Of a stretch of DNA of 64,000 nucleotides, positions 1-11,989 are shown in pieces. Position 1 is the stretch's first letter, and each line of letters begins with the position of its first letter. Origin of the DNA: Gnetum montanum (lineage: Eukaryota > Streptophyta > Gnetopsida > Gnetales > Gnetaceae). Where the stretch lies: positions 779,017 through 843,016 of the forward strand of contig MNCI01004050.1 in assembly GCA_015680685.1 (NCBI GenBank), written 5' to 3'. A program made the translations under genes and the position numbers. The notes under the pieces were generated by a model, which did no database searches, was not told the DNA's origin, and saw only the letters and a program-made list of their open reading frames with translations.

Positions 1-2531
1 AACAGTAAAAGTCTTAGAACATAAAAGGGAATATTAAATGTGCTACTTAAGCATGAAACATGAATAGGTCACGTTCATCTAGGGCATAAACAATAATTTT
101 GATATTGTGAGACTTATGTACAACTAGAATGTCCTTTACAATATGTTTATTTATAATTTAGGCATTGCTTAATGATAGAATCTTTTGACTTGATTTCAAT
201 GCTCAAACTCATACCAGGAAACTAACAATTTATTGTTGATATCAGCAATTTCTTGTTGACTCATTAGTGCATTGGTGCATGGTCTGCAATGCTCATGATC
301 TCTATTGAAAAATATTTTTAATATTGCTTATAAGATTGCATAAAATGCATACATTGACCTCCTTTTAGACACCATCAACATTAAATTTAATACTATCTAT
401 GAAGTGCAGCCTTTAATGCAAATATTTTGTGACATCTTAAGTGCTTGTGCACATCAAGTATGTGACACATTGAGTTATGCCCATTCCAAGGTAACATTGA
501 CTGAAACATTTTGCAATAATGTTTGCATTTTTATTTGTTAACATTTAAGGTAGTAAACTACATCTTGGCCATTGTAATTCTTAATTATAAAAAGGGGAAG
601 AACCTACAATCCTTCATTCATGGTCACTTTGTTCCTCAAATTGTGTAGTGGGAAGTCAGCCAAGAGTTGAAATGTGTGATGTTGAGGCTACTTGGCTTCC
701 AATCTCCTTTAGGGTTGTCCATGCCATCATGGTTGCGTTCTTTTTAACCTATTTCTTTGATCTTGTGATTTGTCTTATGAACTTCTCCCCAGCAACATTC
801 ACTATGCATGAGAACACAGGAAAATGCCTAAGTCCAGATGTTGTCATTGTGCAAATTGGCAAAGGTATTCTAGCCTTCCCTGCCACCTCTTGCAACAAGT
901 TTTTACACATTCTCATTTTATCCAGTATCACCTCCTAAGGGCTTCTTTGTGAAAGCATGTTCAATGCTACTTCAACAATATAACTTATTAAACCACCTTC
1001 AAACATATTAGATTATTATGATTTGTGCATTGTCAGAGAAAATCTACCCCATTTTCATTATTACTATATTAGAAAAAAGTTGTTAAAGCCCTTAAAGTGT
1101 AGGAGGGTGTCCATTCTAAGGCAAACATATAGTTTTAGTTTTTTCATTTAAATTAGCTACTTTTATCTTTTTATCTTTTAATTTTAAAAATTATAAAAAA
1201 AGACTTTCATGATGGTTTGGCTTTCACATTTGTGGGTTTGGTATGTAGGTTTCAATGAGAGGGGTATTGATAGAAGGTGAGGTGACATCAGACAAAGGGT
1301 AAGGAAAATTGGAACCCATAAAACCTTCCCCATAATCCAAATAAAGGGGGGAGGGAGGTGGCTTCACCCTAGGTAAGGGGTTCTAGAATCCTTTCGCTAG
1401 ATTCATTACTGGATCGGTTTTGACAATGCTATTAGAGTTAGTTCTATTAAGGCCTATGGACGGGTTAGAGTAGGGAGGGTGTAGACTTGCTAGAAGAGGT
1501 GTGCCTCCTCAAGGCACGGGTGAACAAGCTTGTGTAAGAGGTCATCTAGTTTGCATACAAGATTTGGGGCTCAATATTGAGCTAAGCCTTTGTTGTAACT
1601 TTTTTATTGTTATTCCAAGAGTTGAGAGCTTCAATCTTTGTTGTGTGTTTACTCATTTGCAGTAAAGAAAACAATTTAATTACAAAGCCTTTGTTTGTAT
1701 TTAAAAGTTAATGTCGTTCACTCCTTAAGTTACTGGTTATTTTATATGCTCGGTTTCAAAATTTGTTTAATAAATAGTTACTTTATTTAATATTCCTTGG
1801 CAAGTTATTAATTTATTTATTGAATTTTACTCTTCGAAAGACCCAAGTTTTGTTCCTAGAAGACATCATTTTAGTGATATGATATTGTAATTGTCTAAGT
1901 ACTATGTTTAATTTTAATTTTCAAACTCTATTTTTTTAAAAAAATTATTAGCATTATTATATATAATAGTTCATGTCTATTAAAAAATACCATGTTGCCC
2001 TTACCAGCTAAGACCGTTCTTGGGTTTCCATACCCATATGAGAGGCACCCTAGCCAATAGTCTCTTGAAATGAGTTTTTCGAGGGTGTCATTGTGTGACC
2101 CATATCTTCGCATCAACAAAACATAAAAGACTTGACCACAATTTGTGTAAATCCCTTTTCTCAATGATTTCATTTTTTTGGCCCAAAAGCTAATGGCAAG
2201 AAAAGAGTTCCACTTTTTCATGGTAAATAAAATAGGTTTTTAGTGGTAAATAATATAAATAGGTTATGTTATTATAGCAGATTTAAGAGCAAGTGTGTTG
2301 TGTTGTACCTAATTTAGAGCAAATTTGAGAGTGTGTTTAACCTGATTTACACATTATACTCATGAAGATATTTTGATTGCATAAACCTCTCTATCTTGCA
2401 TATCCCTCATTTATAAATAAGGCAAAATTAATATTAAAATTTGGTTTTTCAAATAAGGAAAAGATGTTTTTAACCAAAAGATGTATTTATTAACAATAAG
2501 ATGTTAGCTTGGTGATACAAGTCTTGGCTTA
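1..2531. other. Flanking DNA outside the outermost retrotransposon; nothing recognised
   Basis: AT-rich sequence with only short, unconvincing ORFs (the longest, 648-938, has 96 codons and no family signature I recognise). I see no RNA gene, LTR end or coding domain. It ends at 2532-2536 (ATGAC), the 5 bases before the start of element 1, which should recur at the far end of that element outside this window. Confidence 0.5.
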
Positions 2532-2536
2532 ATGAC

Positions 2537-3124
2537 TAAAACACCACAAAAATTTGTATGTTATAGCAAATTTCCATCATGTAGCTTTCACCTCATGAAA
2601 CTCCAAGCAAAAATTCATTGTAAATGTGAAGATTGTAATCCACAAGGGTCAATCTCACATATTCCATACTTTTGGGATTGAACAATGCCTCATAAGTGGT
2701 TAAAGTTTTATTTTCCAAGTGAAAAAAGTCACCTAGTGTTTATATTTGGGCTTGGGGGGAAGTCAAAAATGCCTTTTGAAATGCCAAAAATGGTAATTTG
2801 ATGAGTTTTATGGAGGGTATACAATTTTATACATTGGAAACATCTACAGGGGCTAAATCTGACCTACTCCCTATGTGGAGGAGTGGGGGGTTTCTCCTTA
2901 GCTTGGAAACTTTTTCCCCTAGCATAGAAATTGCATGCCCTTAGTGTGAAAGCCAAAAAAGCCAAATTTGAACACTTCATGAACTCCAACATTGACCAGC
3001 CACTTCAGTAAGCATGGAAGAAGGCTCAACGTGGAAGAACTATCTTCAGTGTAGAAGGTGAACCCTTATTACTATTTATAGTAAATAGAATGGCCATGGG
3101 GGGAAGACGATTACTATATATGGT
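2537..3124 (+). mobile_element. Element 1 (Tat-like), left half of its 5' LTR
   Basis: The segment starts TAAAACACC, a one-base variant of the TGAAACACC start of the related LTRs, and is the reverse-complement counterpart of about 54300-54936 in element 5. Shared landmarks are the AAACACCACAAAAATTTG start, a run of CATGCTAG/CTTCCACATTGG-like motifs and a segment ending near TTACTATATATGGT. The LTR breaks at 3124, where element 2 inserted, and resumes at 29483. The two halves sum to about 1.5 kb, matching the other Tat-like LTRs here. Confidence 0.8.
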
Positions 3125-3131
3125 TGATGAG

Positions 3132-3335
3132 AGCGATTACTCTAATAATTAGAGTGGTTATTATTAGAGTAGTTACTCTAATTATTAGAGTGGTTATTAT
3201 TAGAGCAGTTACTTTAATTATTAGAGAAATTACTCTAATTATTAGAGTAGTTACTCTAATTATTAGAATGGTTATTATTAGAGTGGCAGTTTCTCTAAAA
3301 TTAGAGTGGCAGTTTTTGTAATTATTAGAGTAGTT
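3132..3335 (+). repeat. 36-bp AT-rich tandem repeat in U3 of element 2 5' LTR
   Basis: Units combine the near-palindrome CTCTAATTATTAGAG with GTGGTTATTATTAGAG, about 36 bp per unit, four or so copies here, followed by degenerate AAATTAGAGTGGCAGTTT units. The open frames across it on both strands, reading LIIRV-type repeats, are by-products of the repeat. Confidence 0.85.
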
Positions 3336-3346
3336 GCTCCCAAGCC

Positions 3347-3354
3347 TATAAATA
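3347..3354 (+). promoter_or_regulatory. TATA box of element 2 5' LTR
   Basis: TATAAATA directly downstream of the tandem-repeat region; the same motif is at 11492-11499 in the 3' LTR. It marks the likely transcription start a few tens of bases downstream, giving a short U3-R boundary. Confidence 0.65.
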
Positions 3355-4096
3355 CAGTGCCTAGGCACACAATAGGGGGTAGTCAAGAAGAGTTAATTAA
3401 AGAAGAATTCAGAAGAAGGAGTCTTGTAGTAGTCAAGTAGCGAAACTCTTGTAGAGTATTTTCCAAGTGCCTGCAGCAAGAGGTCAAAGTGTGGACAGAT
3501 CTTTATTCGAGCATTGTGTACTTGAGCACACCTTATGTATGACAATAAATATGGGCTCTTTGATTCATCCTTGTAGCACTTGAGATTTATTTTCTTACTC
3601 ATTTCCTTTATTTTACTTTCTTCTGCATTTATTTTATTTTATGCACTTTACATTTCTGTTATTAGCACACATAGTACGATCACTTCGAGCATGCGGGTAA
3701 CACTTGGTAACCTAGTAACAATTAGTGTTTGGTAATCCTAGTAGTGTTGCGCTGGTTTAGAATGTGTACGACAAGTGAGAATGGATACTAGTGTTAGGAT
3801 TAGTTTAAAGCCTAGTTAATCAATATTCAAGTTAAATTAGTCACTTAGTTATCTCTCTCTCTTCTCCCTTATTAGTAGTAGGACATAAAAACATAAAAGC
3901 TATAAAAATCATATGCGTTAAGCTTACTTAACCATACAATCATGACATACAAGTAAGTTTGGGAAGACAACGATCAATCAACCTGTGCCTATTCCAGAAA
4001 GGCGCATAGGCACTTAGTCCTTGGAATTCGACTAGACCGTATGTGAAACACTTGTATTCGTATGGTTGCGCGTAGGGGTACCTCACTGCTTATCAT

Positions 4097-4114
4097 TGGC
4101 TCCATTGCCGGGAC
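4097..4114 (+). other. Element 2 primer-binding site, tRNA-Asp type
   Basis: TGGCTCCATTGCCGGGAC starts one base after the LTR end. It resembles the tRNA-Asp site TGGCGCCGTTGCCGGGGA typical of Athila-lineage elements, with two internal differences and a shifted end. A closer copy is at 38024 in element 4. Confidence 0.8.
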
Positions 4115-5517
4115 TTAGTTATTTGTGCGCTACCTAGAACATAGGAAATCATTCACATCGTTGGAACGAATCCTTAGGGTTGATTGAGAAAATAATAAAC
4201 AAGAATACATTGCACACTGAATAGAAAATCATGTCTCCTTCTTCATACGAAAGTGTCTCACTGCCTAGGTCTAAAATAGGAAATAATCGGTGGCATAATA
4301 CACATGACGTTGATCCACTAGTCCCTCAATGAGTTCGAGTGATATATATTCATCCTAGTGAGTATATACCAAACTTCACCTTTATCCTCCATCAAGATGA
4401 ACAACTTGGATGGTGAGACTTAGAAGGTAACATAGTGTTACCTCCTAATCGTTCAGTCCCAAGCATACTTCTTCGTGCTCTCACAAGAATTAGCATGTCA
4501 CACTTATATGCAGAATACATTGTGCAAGACCATAACTCAAGAGAATACCATCCCATGGAGGCACAACGTCAAAGGGATTGGCAACAGGAGAGACATTATA
4601 AGTCTTTGAAGGATAAGTGGTCATAGGATGTCCCATATGTCTTAAGCAAAAATGAGGGTGGTGAACTTGCCTTAGGTAGTCGTCCACACAACGATGTTCC
4701 TCCCCTTGACTTTGGATAAGGGGTTATGTATCAGAACATCCATTCCACTATTCATAACCTAGGTTTTGATACCCATGGGCACAAAGGGTCTGAAAAAGGA
4801 ACATAGACAAATGATAAAGGTGGACATTCTGACTGCAATCGTGATCAGGGCTGAGACCACAGAAGAGAAGGTAGCAGACACCGTCATGGTGACAATTCTC
4901 CTTCTTCTTCACCTTCATCATCTTCTTCATCCATTCCTTTAATATCCAGATGTGGTCATAAAGAAAAAGACCATGGGGATAAAGGTAGGCAAAGTGGAAG
5001 TCATAGACGAAATAGCCAGGAAAGGGGATAAGGGAACTTGAGAGAGTCACACCATAGAAGAATGGAGGTAGGGAACAATGTAGGCATCATAGACACCATG
5101 GATGAGATGATCATGATGAACCCCTACTTGCTACATGAACCCTTGGATGTTGCCATGGGCCGATACTATGCATTGTTACATTGTTGTCCTAGCCATGGTT
5201 ATTCGCAAAGGGATCAATTGTGCCATCTCATGGATGGGCTTAGGCATGTAACAAGAAGAACCCTTGGGACTTATCCCCAAGAAAGAATATCCATGCTTAT
5301 GTCCCATCAAATTCAAAGACTATTGGAGCAAGTTGCTAAGGAAGAAGATGAACTATGGAAGAGAGAAAGTGTGGAAGAGTATAACCAAGATCCTTCCCTC
5401 TGAAAGAGGGGAGTAAGATTTTGTGAGGATGAAGAAAAATCACCACTCGAAGAGATGGTGAACAGGAAAAATTTGCCTATCCAAAAGATGAAATTAGAAG
5501 TTTTGGCAAAGGTAGAC

Positions 5518-5803
5518 TGATGAGTGGCAAGGTACCCCTACACTCAACCATATGAATATGAGTGTTTCACGCATGATCTGATTGAATTTCCCAGACAGGC
5601 TAGTTGTGGTATCTAGACAATTACTCGTAGGTCGAAGTTCGCTGTCTTCCCACCTGGACTAGTATTAGCTTTGTCACGTATGGCTGAGTCCAGAGTGAGG
5701 TGTATGATGTGTTTTTACACTAGCACTACTCTTGAGTATGATGGAAAATAATATTAATTAAACTAGTAGAGAGAGAGAGAGAGAGAGATAGAGAGAGAGA
5801 GAT

Positions 5804-5858
<55 letters not shown>

Positions 5859-6503
5859 GAGTCTAAGCTAGCTTAAGTGTGATGAGCATCCATTCCTTAA
5901 TCATTTGTACACATCTTGGACCTCGTGAAAGACTGCCACTGGGATTACCAAGTGCATGGCCTAAGTATGCTATTGGGTTACCAAGTAGTCACATTTGAAT
6001 TCTTGTGATTAAGTCGTACTCATTCCGTGTTACTAGGAGATGAGGATGAAGAAATATTAGCTAAGAAAGTAGTAAATAAAAGTTAAATAAATAATAATTA
6101 AATAAATAATTAAGCTAAGTGGATGCTGCAATGGTGAAGTAATCTCAATCTTTATTGCTGGTCATGTGCATGTCCAAGTATGTCACACTCGAATAAGGAT
6201 GCCATACAATTACAATCACCACAATGCGGGCATGCACTGGGAGGAAAGGGTTGAGAGGAACTTGAACTTAAAAACTTACAATAAAATCCAAGAACTAATG
6301 CCAAAAAAAGTGTGTCACCTTTTATTTATAAGCTCACACCGAAATCGTGATATCACGGACACAATATTGCACATAGGTCGCGATATCATGGTTGCGATAT
6401 CATGGCTACAATAACGGGGGTCCAATATTGGGACCTAGTATCTTGTATCAGGGCTATGATAATAGGGCTCCGATAATTGGGCCTGAAAGACCATGACTCA
6501 TCA
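5518..6503 (-). mobile_element. Solo Athila-like LTR in reverse orientation
   Basis: The block runs from TGATGAGTGGCAAGGTACCCC to GACTCATCA, the reverse complement of the family LTR start and end. Immediate flanks are TAGAC (5513-5517) and TAGAA (6504-6508), a target duplication with one mismatch. No internal region is present, so it is a solo LTR left by recombination. The reverse-strand TATA box is at 6323-6330, and degenerate CGATATCA-type palindromes follow at 6355-6410. Confidence 0.85.
5767..5856. repeat. (GA)n microsatellite
   Basis: About 90 bp of nearly pure GA dinucleotide inside the solo LTR, with three TA interruptions in the first half. A CT tract lies in the noncoding tail of element 4 at 43306-43341. 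Confidence 0.95.
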
Positions 6504-7394
6504 TAGAACAAATGTGGGATTCCCTAGACAATAGATTTCAATCTATTCTTAAAATAGTAGAGGATTTTAAAGAGCAAGGTAGTGATCACGAAAAAAGAAA
6601 AAAAAGAGAAGCTGGACATGCACGTAGTAAAAGTAAGGGTAAAGTTGCCACCATTGAAGAGGTTGTGGATTCGGAAATAGATAATGATAGTGGATGTGAG
6701 ATATGTTAATATTAGCATCCTAAGGGATTCTACCCTTTAATCTTACATTTGTAGGAGTCTGGGGTGTATGCACTCAACCCACGATTGAACAAATGGCAAA
6801 CACCCCAAAGGTTACCTTACCCTCAAGGTAACCCAAGATAGTTCCACTAACCCTTAACGTATTATCCTAGTGGAATTTCACCACAACTGATTGAGAAATA
6901 TCAATAGTGGCAATGCCCACAATCATGGGGAATGCCACCACCAAGGCAATAGTATCCTTACCGGCAACCTGACCCGTATGGATATTACGTACAGTAGCCA
7001 ATCTCTTCATGTGACTCCACTAGTCACGTCATTCCTCAACTTCACTACCAAGCCCACGAGTATTATGGGACTCTCTCTTCTAGAGGCGATATTCCACAAG
7101 CATATTATCCTTCTCATCCGACCACATCTCTTCCACCAATAGCTCCACTACCACCTACTCCAACTATGCAAGGTGAAATCCCTACCTAGCCATAGCAACG
7201 TAATGCCACTAGGGCTGTTAACTCTCAACGTACTATTGGTTCCAACAGCCGGATGAAGAAAAGACATTTCTTTAGACCCAACAGACCAACCAAGCCCTTC
7301 TAATCACAAGTGGCTAATTCCTTAGACACCTCAGTATCAATCAAAACTTTGAAGCCTCCTTCAACTCAATCATTGCACTTAATGCATATGGTCA

Positions 7395-7984
7395 TGCTAA
7401 CACATGCCATCACCGATTGGATCAAATTTGGACACCTTCCTAGGAAATTTTCTGATCCTAGGAGTCCTCTAATATACTTATAAATTGTTGGAAATGCACC
7501 ATGCAAGGCTCTTTTGGATTCAGGTTCTGATGTTAACTTTATTTCTTAAGAAATGTACAAGGCCTAGAACCTACCTCCATTAAAAAAGAGCAACATTTGT
7601 CTAAAGTTGGTCGACCAGTCCATCATTGTCCCATTGGGACTGGTGGAAGACATTGTTACCACTATTTGTGGGTGGTCATGCCCAACTGCCTTCCTAGTGA
7701 TTCAAGTGAACAATGGTAAGGGGGACTTCCCAATCATAATGGGAAGAGAATGGCTAAGCACCATCGACGCACACCTAGGAATCTGTAATCTTTCCCTAGA
7801 AATATCAAAGGAAAATACATTCAGAAAGATTGAGAAAAAGAATGTTTCGTGCATTGCATACAGTGACACAAGGTATAATTGCATGCAGAGGTCATGGGTT
7901 GTGCAAAGTTTAACATTGCCTGCATGCAATCAGTGTGCACAAGTGATTAATATACAAAGATGCTTGTATGCAGTAGCCACATGA
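7395..7984 (+). pseudogene. Element 2 aspartic protease remnant
   Basis: The frame reads CKALLDSGSDVNFIS around 7505-7547, a retroviral-type aspartic protease active site (DSG), then a TAA at 7547. Coding similarity to the element 4 protease continues over 7607-7984 (SIIVPLGLVEDI, DFPIIMGREWLS). GREWLS is the conserved C-terminal protease block with the substrate-binding loop before it. Stops and a shifted end make it nonfunctional. Confidence 0.75.
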
Positions 7985-8039
7985 CAAGAAGATACACAGT
8001 GGCTGATAGCTGATCAAGAAAGTAGTTCACTCATATGCA

Positions 8040-8742
8040 TGGAACCAATTGAGGGTTTGACTTGCGCTTACATCGATAGCATAGATGCATTAGAGAAAAT
8101 TCACCACCAACTTCCAAGTCTTAACCTTGAAAATATCAATTGGGGAAAGTTTGAAATCCCTGAGGAATTTAAGTAGGATCCCCTTGAGCTAAAATCATTA
8201 CCCACCGGTATGGAATACACGTTCCTTAGAAATGGAAAACCGGTAGTTATCAATAATAAGTTTACTCCTCAATAGAAAGAAGAATTGCTGAAGGTAATAA
8301 ATAATTGGTCAAAAGCCTTCACTTGGTCATACCCCAAATTAACTAGAATCAATCCTAGGATATGCCAACATAGAATTTACACTAACCCCTCCATGAAGCC
8401 TCGAAGATAATCGCAGAGGCATTTGAAACCAAAGCTAAAGCAAGTAGTCAAGGAAGAAATCGAACAGCTTCTCAAGGCTAGGTTCATATACACCATTGCT
8501 GATAGCAAATGGATTAGCCCCTTAGTTATTGTACCTAAAAAGGGAGGCAAATGGAGGATGTGCATAGATTTTAGGCTACTGAATATGGCAAGATTCAAAG
8601 ATCACTTTCCATTATCATTTGTTGACCAAGTCTTAGACACCATCGTAGGGCATCGCTACTACAGTTTTCTTGATGAATATAGCAAATATAATCAAATAAA
8701 AATAGCCCCAGAAGACCAAGCAAAGACTAACCTTGATTTAGC
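8040..8742 (+). pseudogene. Element 2 reverse transcriptase, N-terminal fragment
   Basis: The segment starts in the linker before RT (AFTWSYPKL near 8316) and enters the RT fingers: EEIEQLLKARFIYTIADSKW, SPLVIVPKKGGKWRMCIDFR and the first catalytic block YYSFLDEYSKYNQIKI. It stops after APEDQAKT near 8735. The YVDD block, RNase H and integrase core are all missing, so about two thirds of pol was deleted. Confidence 0.8.
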
Positions 8743-9075
8743 ACCAAAACAATGGTTAGTAACCCTTAACTTGCTAGATAAAAACTGACTAGCTACCTTA
8801 TCATCTAACGAGCTGCACAAGGCATTCAATAAACAACGTCATGAACTAAGGATTAGGAAAGTTAAATATCAACTAGGAGATATGGTTCTCTACTAGAATC
8901 CCACACATGTGCCACAATGTACTAAATTTCAAACACTGTGGGAAGGAACTTATATTATTTATGCAACCTTTCTTTTAGGGGCCATGACAATATACAAACC
9001 TGAGAGCCTAGATAAGAAACTATTGGTTAACGTACAACAAACCAAACCTTTTCATGAGCTTAGGACAGCCAATAC
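8743..9075 (+). pseudogene. Element 2 integrase C-terminal fragment
   Basis: Directly after the deletion junction the frame reads NELHKAFNKQRHELRIRK, YQLGDMVLY and GAMTIYKPESLDKKLLVN, typical of the C-terminal chromatin-facing part of Athila-type integrase and ending in VNVQQTKPFHE. A stop lies inside DMVLY*N. No HHCC zinc finger or DDE triad remains. Confidence 0.7.
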
Positions 9076-11142
9076 ACATGCTACCTCTATTGATGGACAA
9101 CCTTGCTCACTATTTTGGATCTCCTCCTTCCAACTTAGTCATGGGGGAGATGGCCACCTATTCTAACTATTCTAGGCCCTCAGTTCTTTTTGAATTTTTT
9201 TTTTTACACATTTTTGTTTTACACATTTTTCCAACTTTTCTTATCTTTGTTTTACACCATTGTTCATAATTTTACTATTTATTTGTTTGCTTGATTTGCT
9301 TTTGTTCATCATCTAATAAGTGATTGATTTTTACCGTTGAATTATGATGATGATATTAAGGTATGGTTCTTTTGGTAAAATAGGCAATGAGTCCAGATCG
9401 TCTGCTCATCCATACAACTCTATGGTCTCCTTTGGCTTGGAACTATATAGTGCCATTTTTCTAAGTAAAATTTTAATGAATTGATGGCTAGGTATTTTTC
9501 AAACCAAGGAAAGACTCAAAGGATGAAAAGGGTGTGACTTCAAGGGGATTCGATGCATTTTTGTTGGCCATTCTCTTAGGTGCCTGGATGCTTTTTCTTG
9601 GGGTTTTCACCATTCTGACATTGTTCAAATATTAGGAAGTTGAGTGAATAAAAATAAGTCTTTGAATGATGTGGTTCCCACACACACAAAAGAAAAAAGA
9701 AAAAAGGGAAAAAGAAAAAAAAAAGGGAAAAAAGATAAAAAAAGGAAAAAAGTAAGAATTCAAAGCACACCCCTTAGACAAAATAAATGCAAAAAAATAA
9801 AAATAAAAATGCATGGGTCTTTGCATGGTGTGGTTCCCATTCGAAACAAAGAAAACAACATGGGAATTCAAAGCACATCCCTTAGACCAAATAAAAGGGT
9901 TACAAGCACTGGTTATGAAACTAGAAAGACATGTTACCCATGCCTGAAGGTTCTCTCTAACTAAGGCCATTTCTCGCTTCTCACTTCTCCATCTCACTCT
10001 CCTCGGAATGGTGGTGACTCTTTGTGGAAGCATTCTTATTGCTTCAAGTGGATGGATTGGTCAAGTGTGTTGATGTGAGGTCATTGGATGTGGTTTGTTT
10101 GATTTTGTATTTGGAATGAGTTCTACTCAGTCATATTAACCATGAAATACACAAGGGACTTTACACAACCTTGTTCTTGGGATTCCATTCCATTCTCTTC
10201 TCTCCATTTTTCTTTCCATTTTCCACCTCATTGCTGGTTTTATCTTTAGTCTATTTCTGGGTTGATGCATTGTTTTTCTTTGGTGAATTATTGTGGGTAA
10301 GTTTTTAACTCTTACTTCCAAATGACATTCCTAGAGCCTACGGACTCTTTGGTTTGTTGGTTTGTCAGAGCATAAAATGCATGAGCCTACTTTGGGGAGG
10401 ACCCACTGGCATTCCTTTTTGGTGCAATTGTTAACTTCTTTCCCTTAAACATTTCCTACAATTGATAATTTCTTCTTTCATCCCCATCAATGACATCCAT
10501 TTTATTGGTGTTTCTATTGTTATTTTTCCCATATTTCTTATTTCTCATATTTTTCCATCTTATAGCTACCAAAGGTTCACACAGTCGTGGGAGCCCTAGC
10601 ACAAATTTTTCAATTTTCTCCATTTTACTATTCACCTAACCCCTACACCTTGGGTAGTCACCTGTGATAAATATCCAAACTAGTTTTTGCCATAACCACA
10701 ACTCAGCCAATGCACTTCATATTGAGGCAAGGTATCAACTGCATTGTGGTTTATCTATCCTTGCTCATTTGTAACTATGTTGTATGTGCAAATGGTGATC
10801 ATATAAAAAATGGACTGGGCTTGGAGGAAGCACTCAGGATGGACTAGAACTGGAGCATTTACGAAAGGAGCAAGTCTACTAGCATGGTTATGGATAAATA
10901 ACGGAAGGCGCAATCTTAGCATTGGTAGCAACACGCTTCATTTTCTTTCTCTCTCTTTCTCTACAAGCTACCAAATAAAGGCTTGGATGTCATTTATGTA
11001 CGAGTGTTCACCACAATGTTGTAATATGTTTATTGATTCGTTCACTGGGCATGTTGAGTTTGTCATTCGTCAGTTGTCAATTAGTCAATAATCGCATACC
11101 TTTCCAATATTTTGTAAGGAACTCGAGGACGAGTTTTCATTC
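9076..11142 (+). other. Element 2 3' noncoding tail (about 2 kb)
   Basis: No credible ORF. The tail starts with AGTCATGGGGGAGATGGCC (about 9138) and matches the tail of element 4 (41605 onward) block by block: a T-rich stretch, AAGGTATGGTTCTTTTG, GAGCCTACTTTGGGGAGGAC (10383) and a CAACTGCATTGTG segment. A diverged version lies in element 6. An A/G-rich stretch is at 9685-9760. Athila relatives often carry an env-like ORF here; this copy has none. Confidence 0.65.
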
Positions 11143-11155
11143 AGTCGTGGGGGTA
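11143..11155 (+). other. Element 2 polypurine tract
   Basis: GTCGTGGGGGTA-type purine-rich sequence directly before the 3' LTR, preceded by the conserved AACTCGAGGACGAGTTTT palindrome. The same arrangement precedes the LTRs of elements 4 and 7. Confidence 0.75.
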
Positions 11156-11989
11156 TGATGAGAGTGGTTACTCTAATAATTAGAGTGGTTATTATTAGGG
11201 TGGTTACTTTAATTATTAGAGTGGTTATTATTAAAGCAGTTACTCTAATTATTAGAGTGGTTATTATTAGATCAGTTACTCTAATTATTAGAGTGGTCAT
11301 TATTAGACCAGTTACTCTAATTATTAGAGTGGTTATTATTAGACTAGTTACTCTAATTATTAGAATGGTTAAAATTAGAGTGGCAGTTTCTCTCTAAAAT
11401 TAGAGGGACAGTTTCTCTAAAATTAGAGTGGCAGTTTCTCTAAAATTAGAGTGGCAGATTTTGTAATTATTAGAGTAGTTGCTCCCAAGGCTATAAATAT
11501 AGTGCCTAGGCACACAATAGGGGGTAGTCAAGAAGAGTTAATTAAAGAAGAATTCAGAAGGAGTCTTGTAGCAGTCAAGTAGCGAAACTCTTGTAGAGTA
11601 TTTTCCAAGTGCCCGTAGTAGACGGTCAAAGTGTGGATAGATCTTTATTCGAGCATTATGTACCTGAGAACACCTTGCGTACGGAAATAAAGACGAGCTC
11701 TTTGATTCATCCTTGCAGCACTTGAGATTTGTTTTCTTACTCATTTCCTTTATTTTATTTTCTTCTGCATTTATTTTATGCACTTTACATTTCTATTATT
11801 AGCACACATAGTACGATCACTTCAAGCATGCATGTAACACTTGGTAACCCAGTAACGATTAGCATTTGGTAATCCCAGTAGTGTTGTGCTAGTTCAGGAT
11901 GTGTACAAAAAGTGAGAACAGATATTGGTGTTAGGATTAGTTTAAAGCCTAGGTAATCAATAGTCAAGTTAAATTAGTCACTTACTTAC
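11156..11989 (+). repeat. Element 2 3' LTR, left part
   Basis: TGATGAGAGTGG start, about six 36-bp AT-rich units (11160-11372), the TATA box at 11492-11499 and the U5 text up to AAATTAGTCACTTAC. It breaks at 11989 because of element 3 and resumes at 29235. The 36-bp repeat is longer than in the 5' LTR. Confidence 0.9.

Larger units (their letters stand above)
3125..4095 (+). repeat. Element 2 5' LTR
   Basis: The LTR begins TGATGAGAGCG and ends with GGGGTACC, a spacer and TTATCA, a mutated version of the CTCATCA end seen elsewhere. It contains a TATA box (TATAAATA at 3347-3354) and a U5 stretch shared with the element 4 LTRs (CAGTACGA/AGTACGATCACTTCGAGC-like text near 3670-3700). It has fewer copies of the AT-rich 36-bp repeat than its partner at 11156. 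Confidence 0.9.
4231..7340 (+). pseudogene. gag: Element 2 gag remnant, interrupted by a solo LTR
   Basis: This is the degenerate coat-protein gene. The start (MSPSSYESVS...) lines up with the element 4 gag at 38169 (MSSSSHKSTS...), and similarity continues through the PLDVAMGRYYALLH segment (about 5137-5170) and the glutamate-rich EEMVNRK segment (5450-5470), resuming after the solo LTR at FQSILKIVEDF (about 6538). Stops are frequent. Relative to element 4 a block of about 370 bp encoding most of the retrotransposon gag core (element 4 about 39072-39437) is missing near 5135. There is no zinc knuckle at the C-terminus, only a basic RPNRPTKP-like stretch near 7280. Confidence 0.75.

Noticed and set aside
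648-938. 96-codon ORF in the left flank
   Set aside because: No recognisable family, no supporting splice or promoter pattern, and a competing frame on the other strand; expected by chance in AT-rich DNA.
3114-3386. Open frames on both strands reading LIIRV-type repeats (also 11085-11397)
   Set aside because: They are by-products of the 36-bp AT-rich tandem repeat in the LTR, open on both strands and in several frames, with no start context or conservation beyond the repeat.
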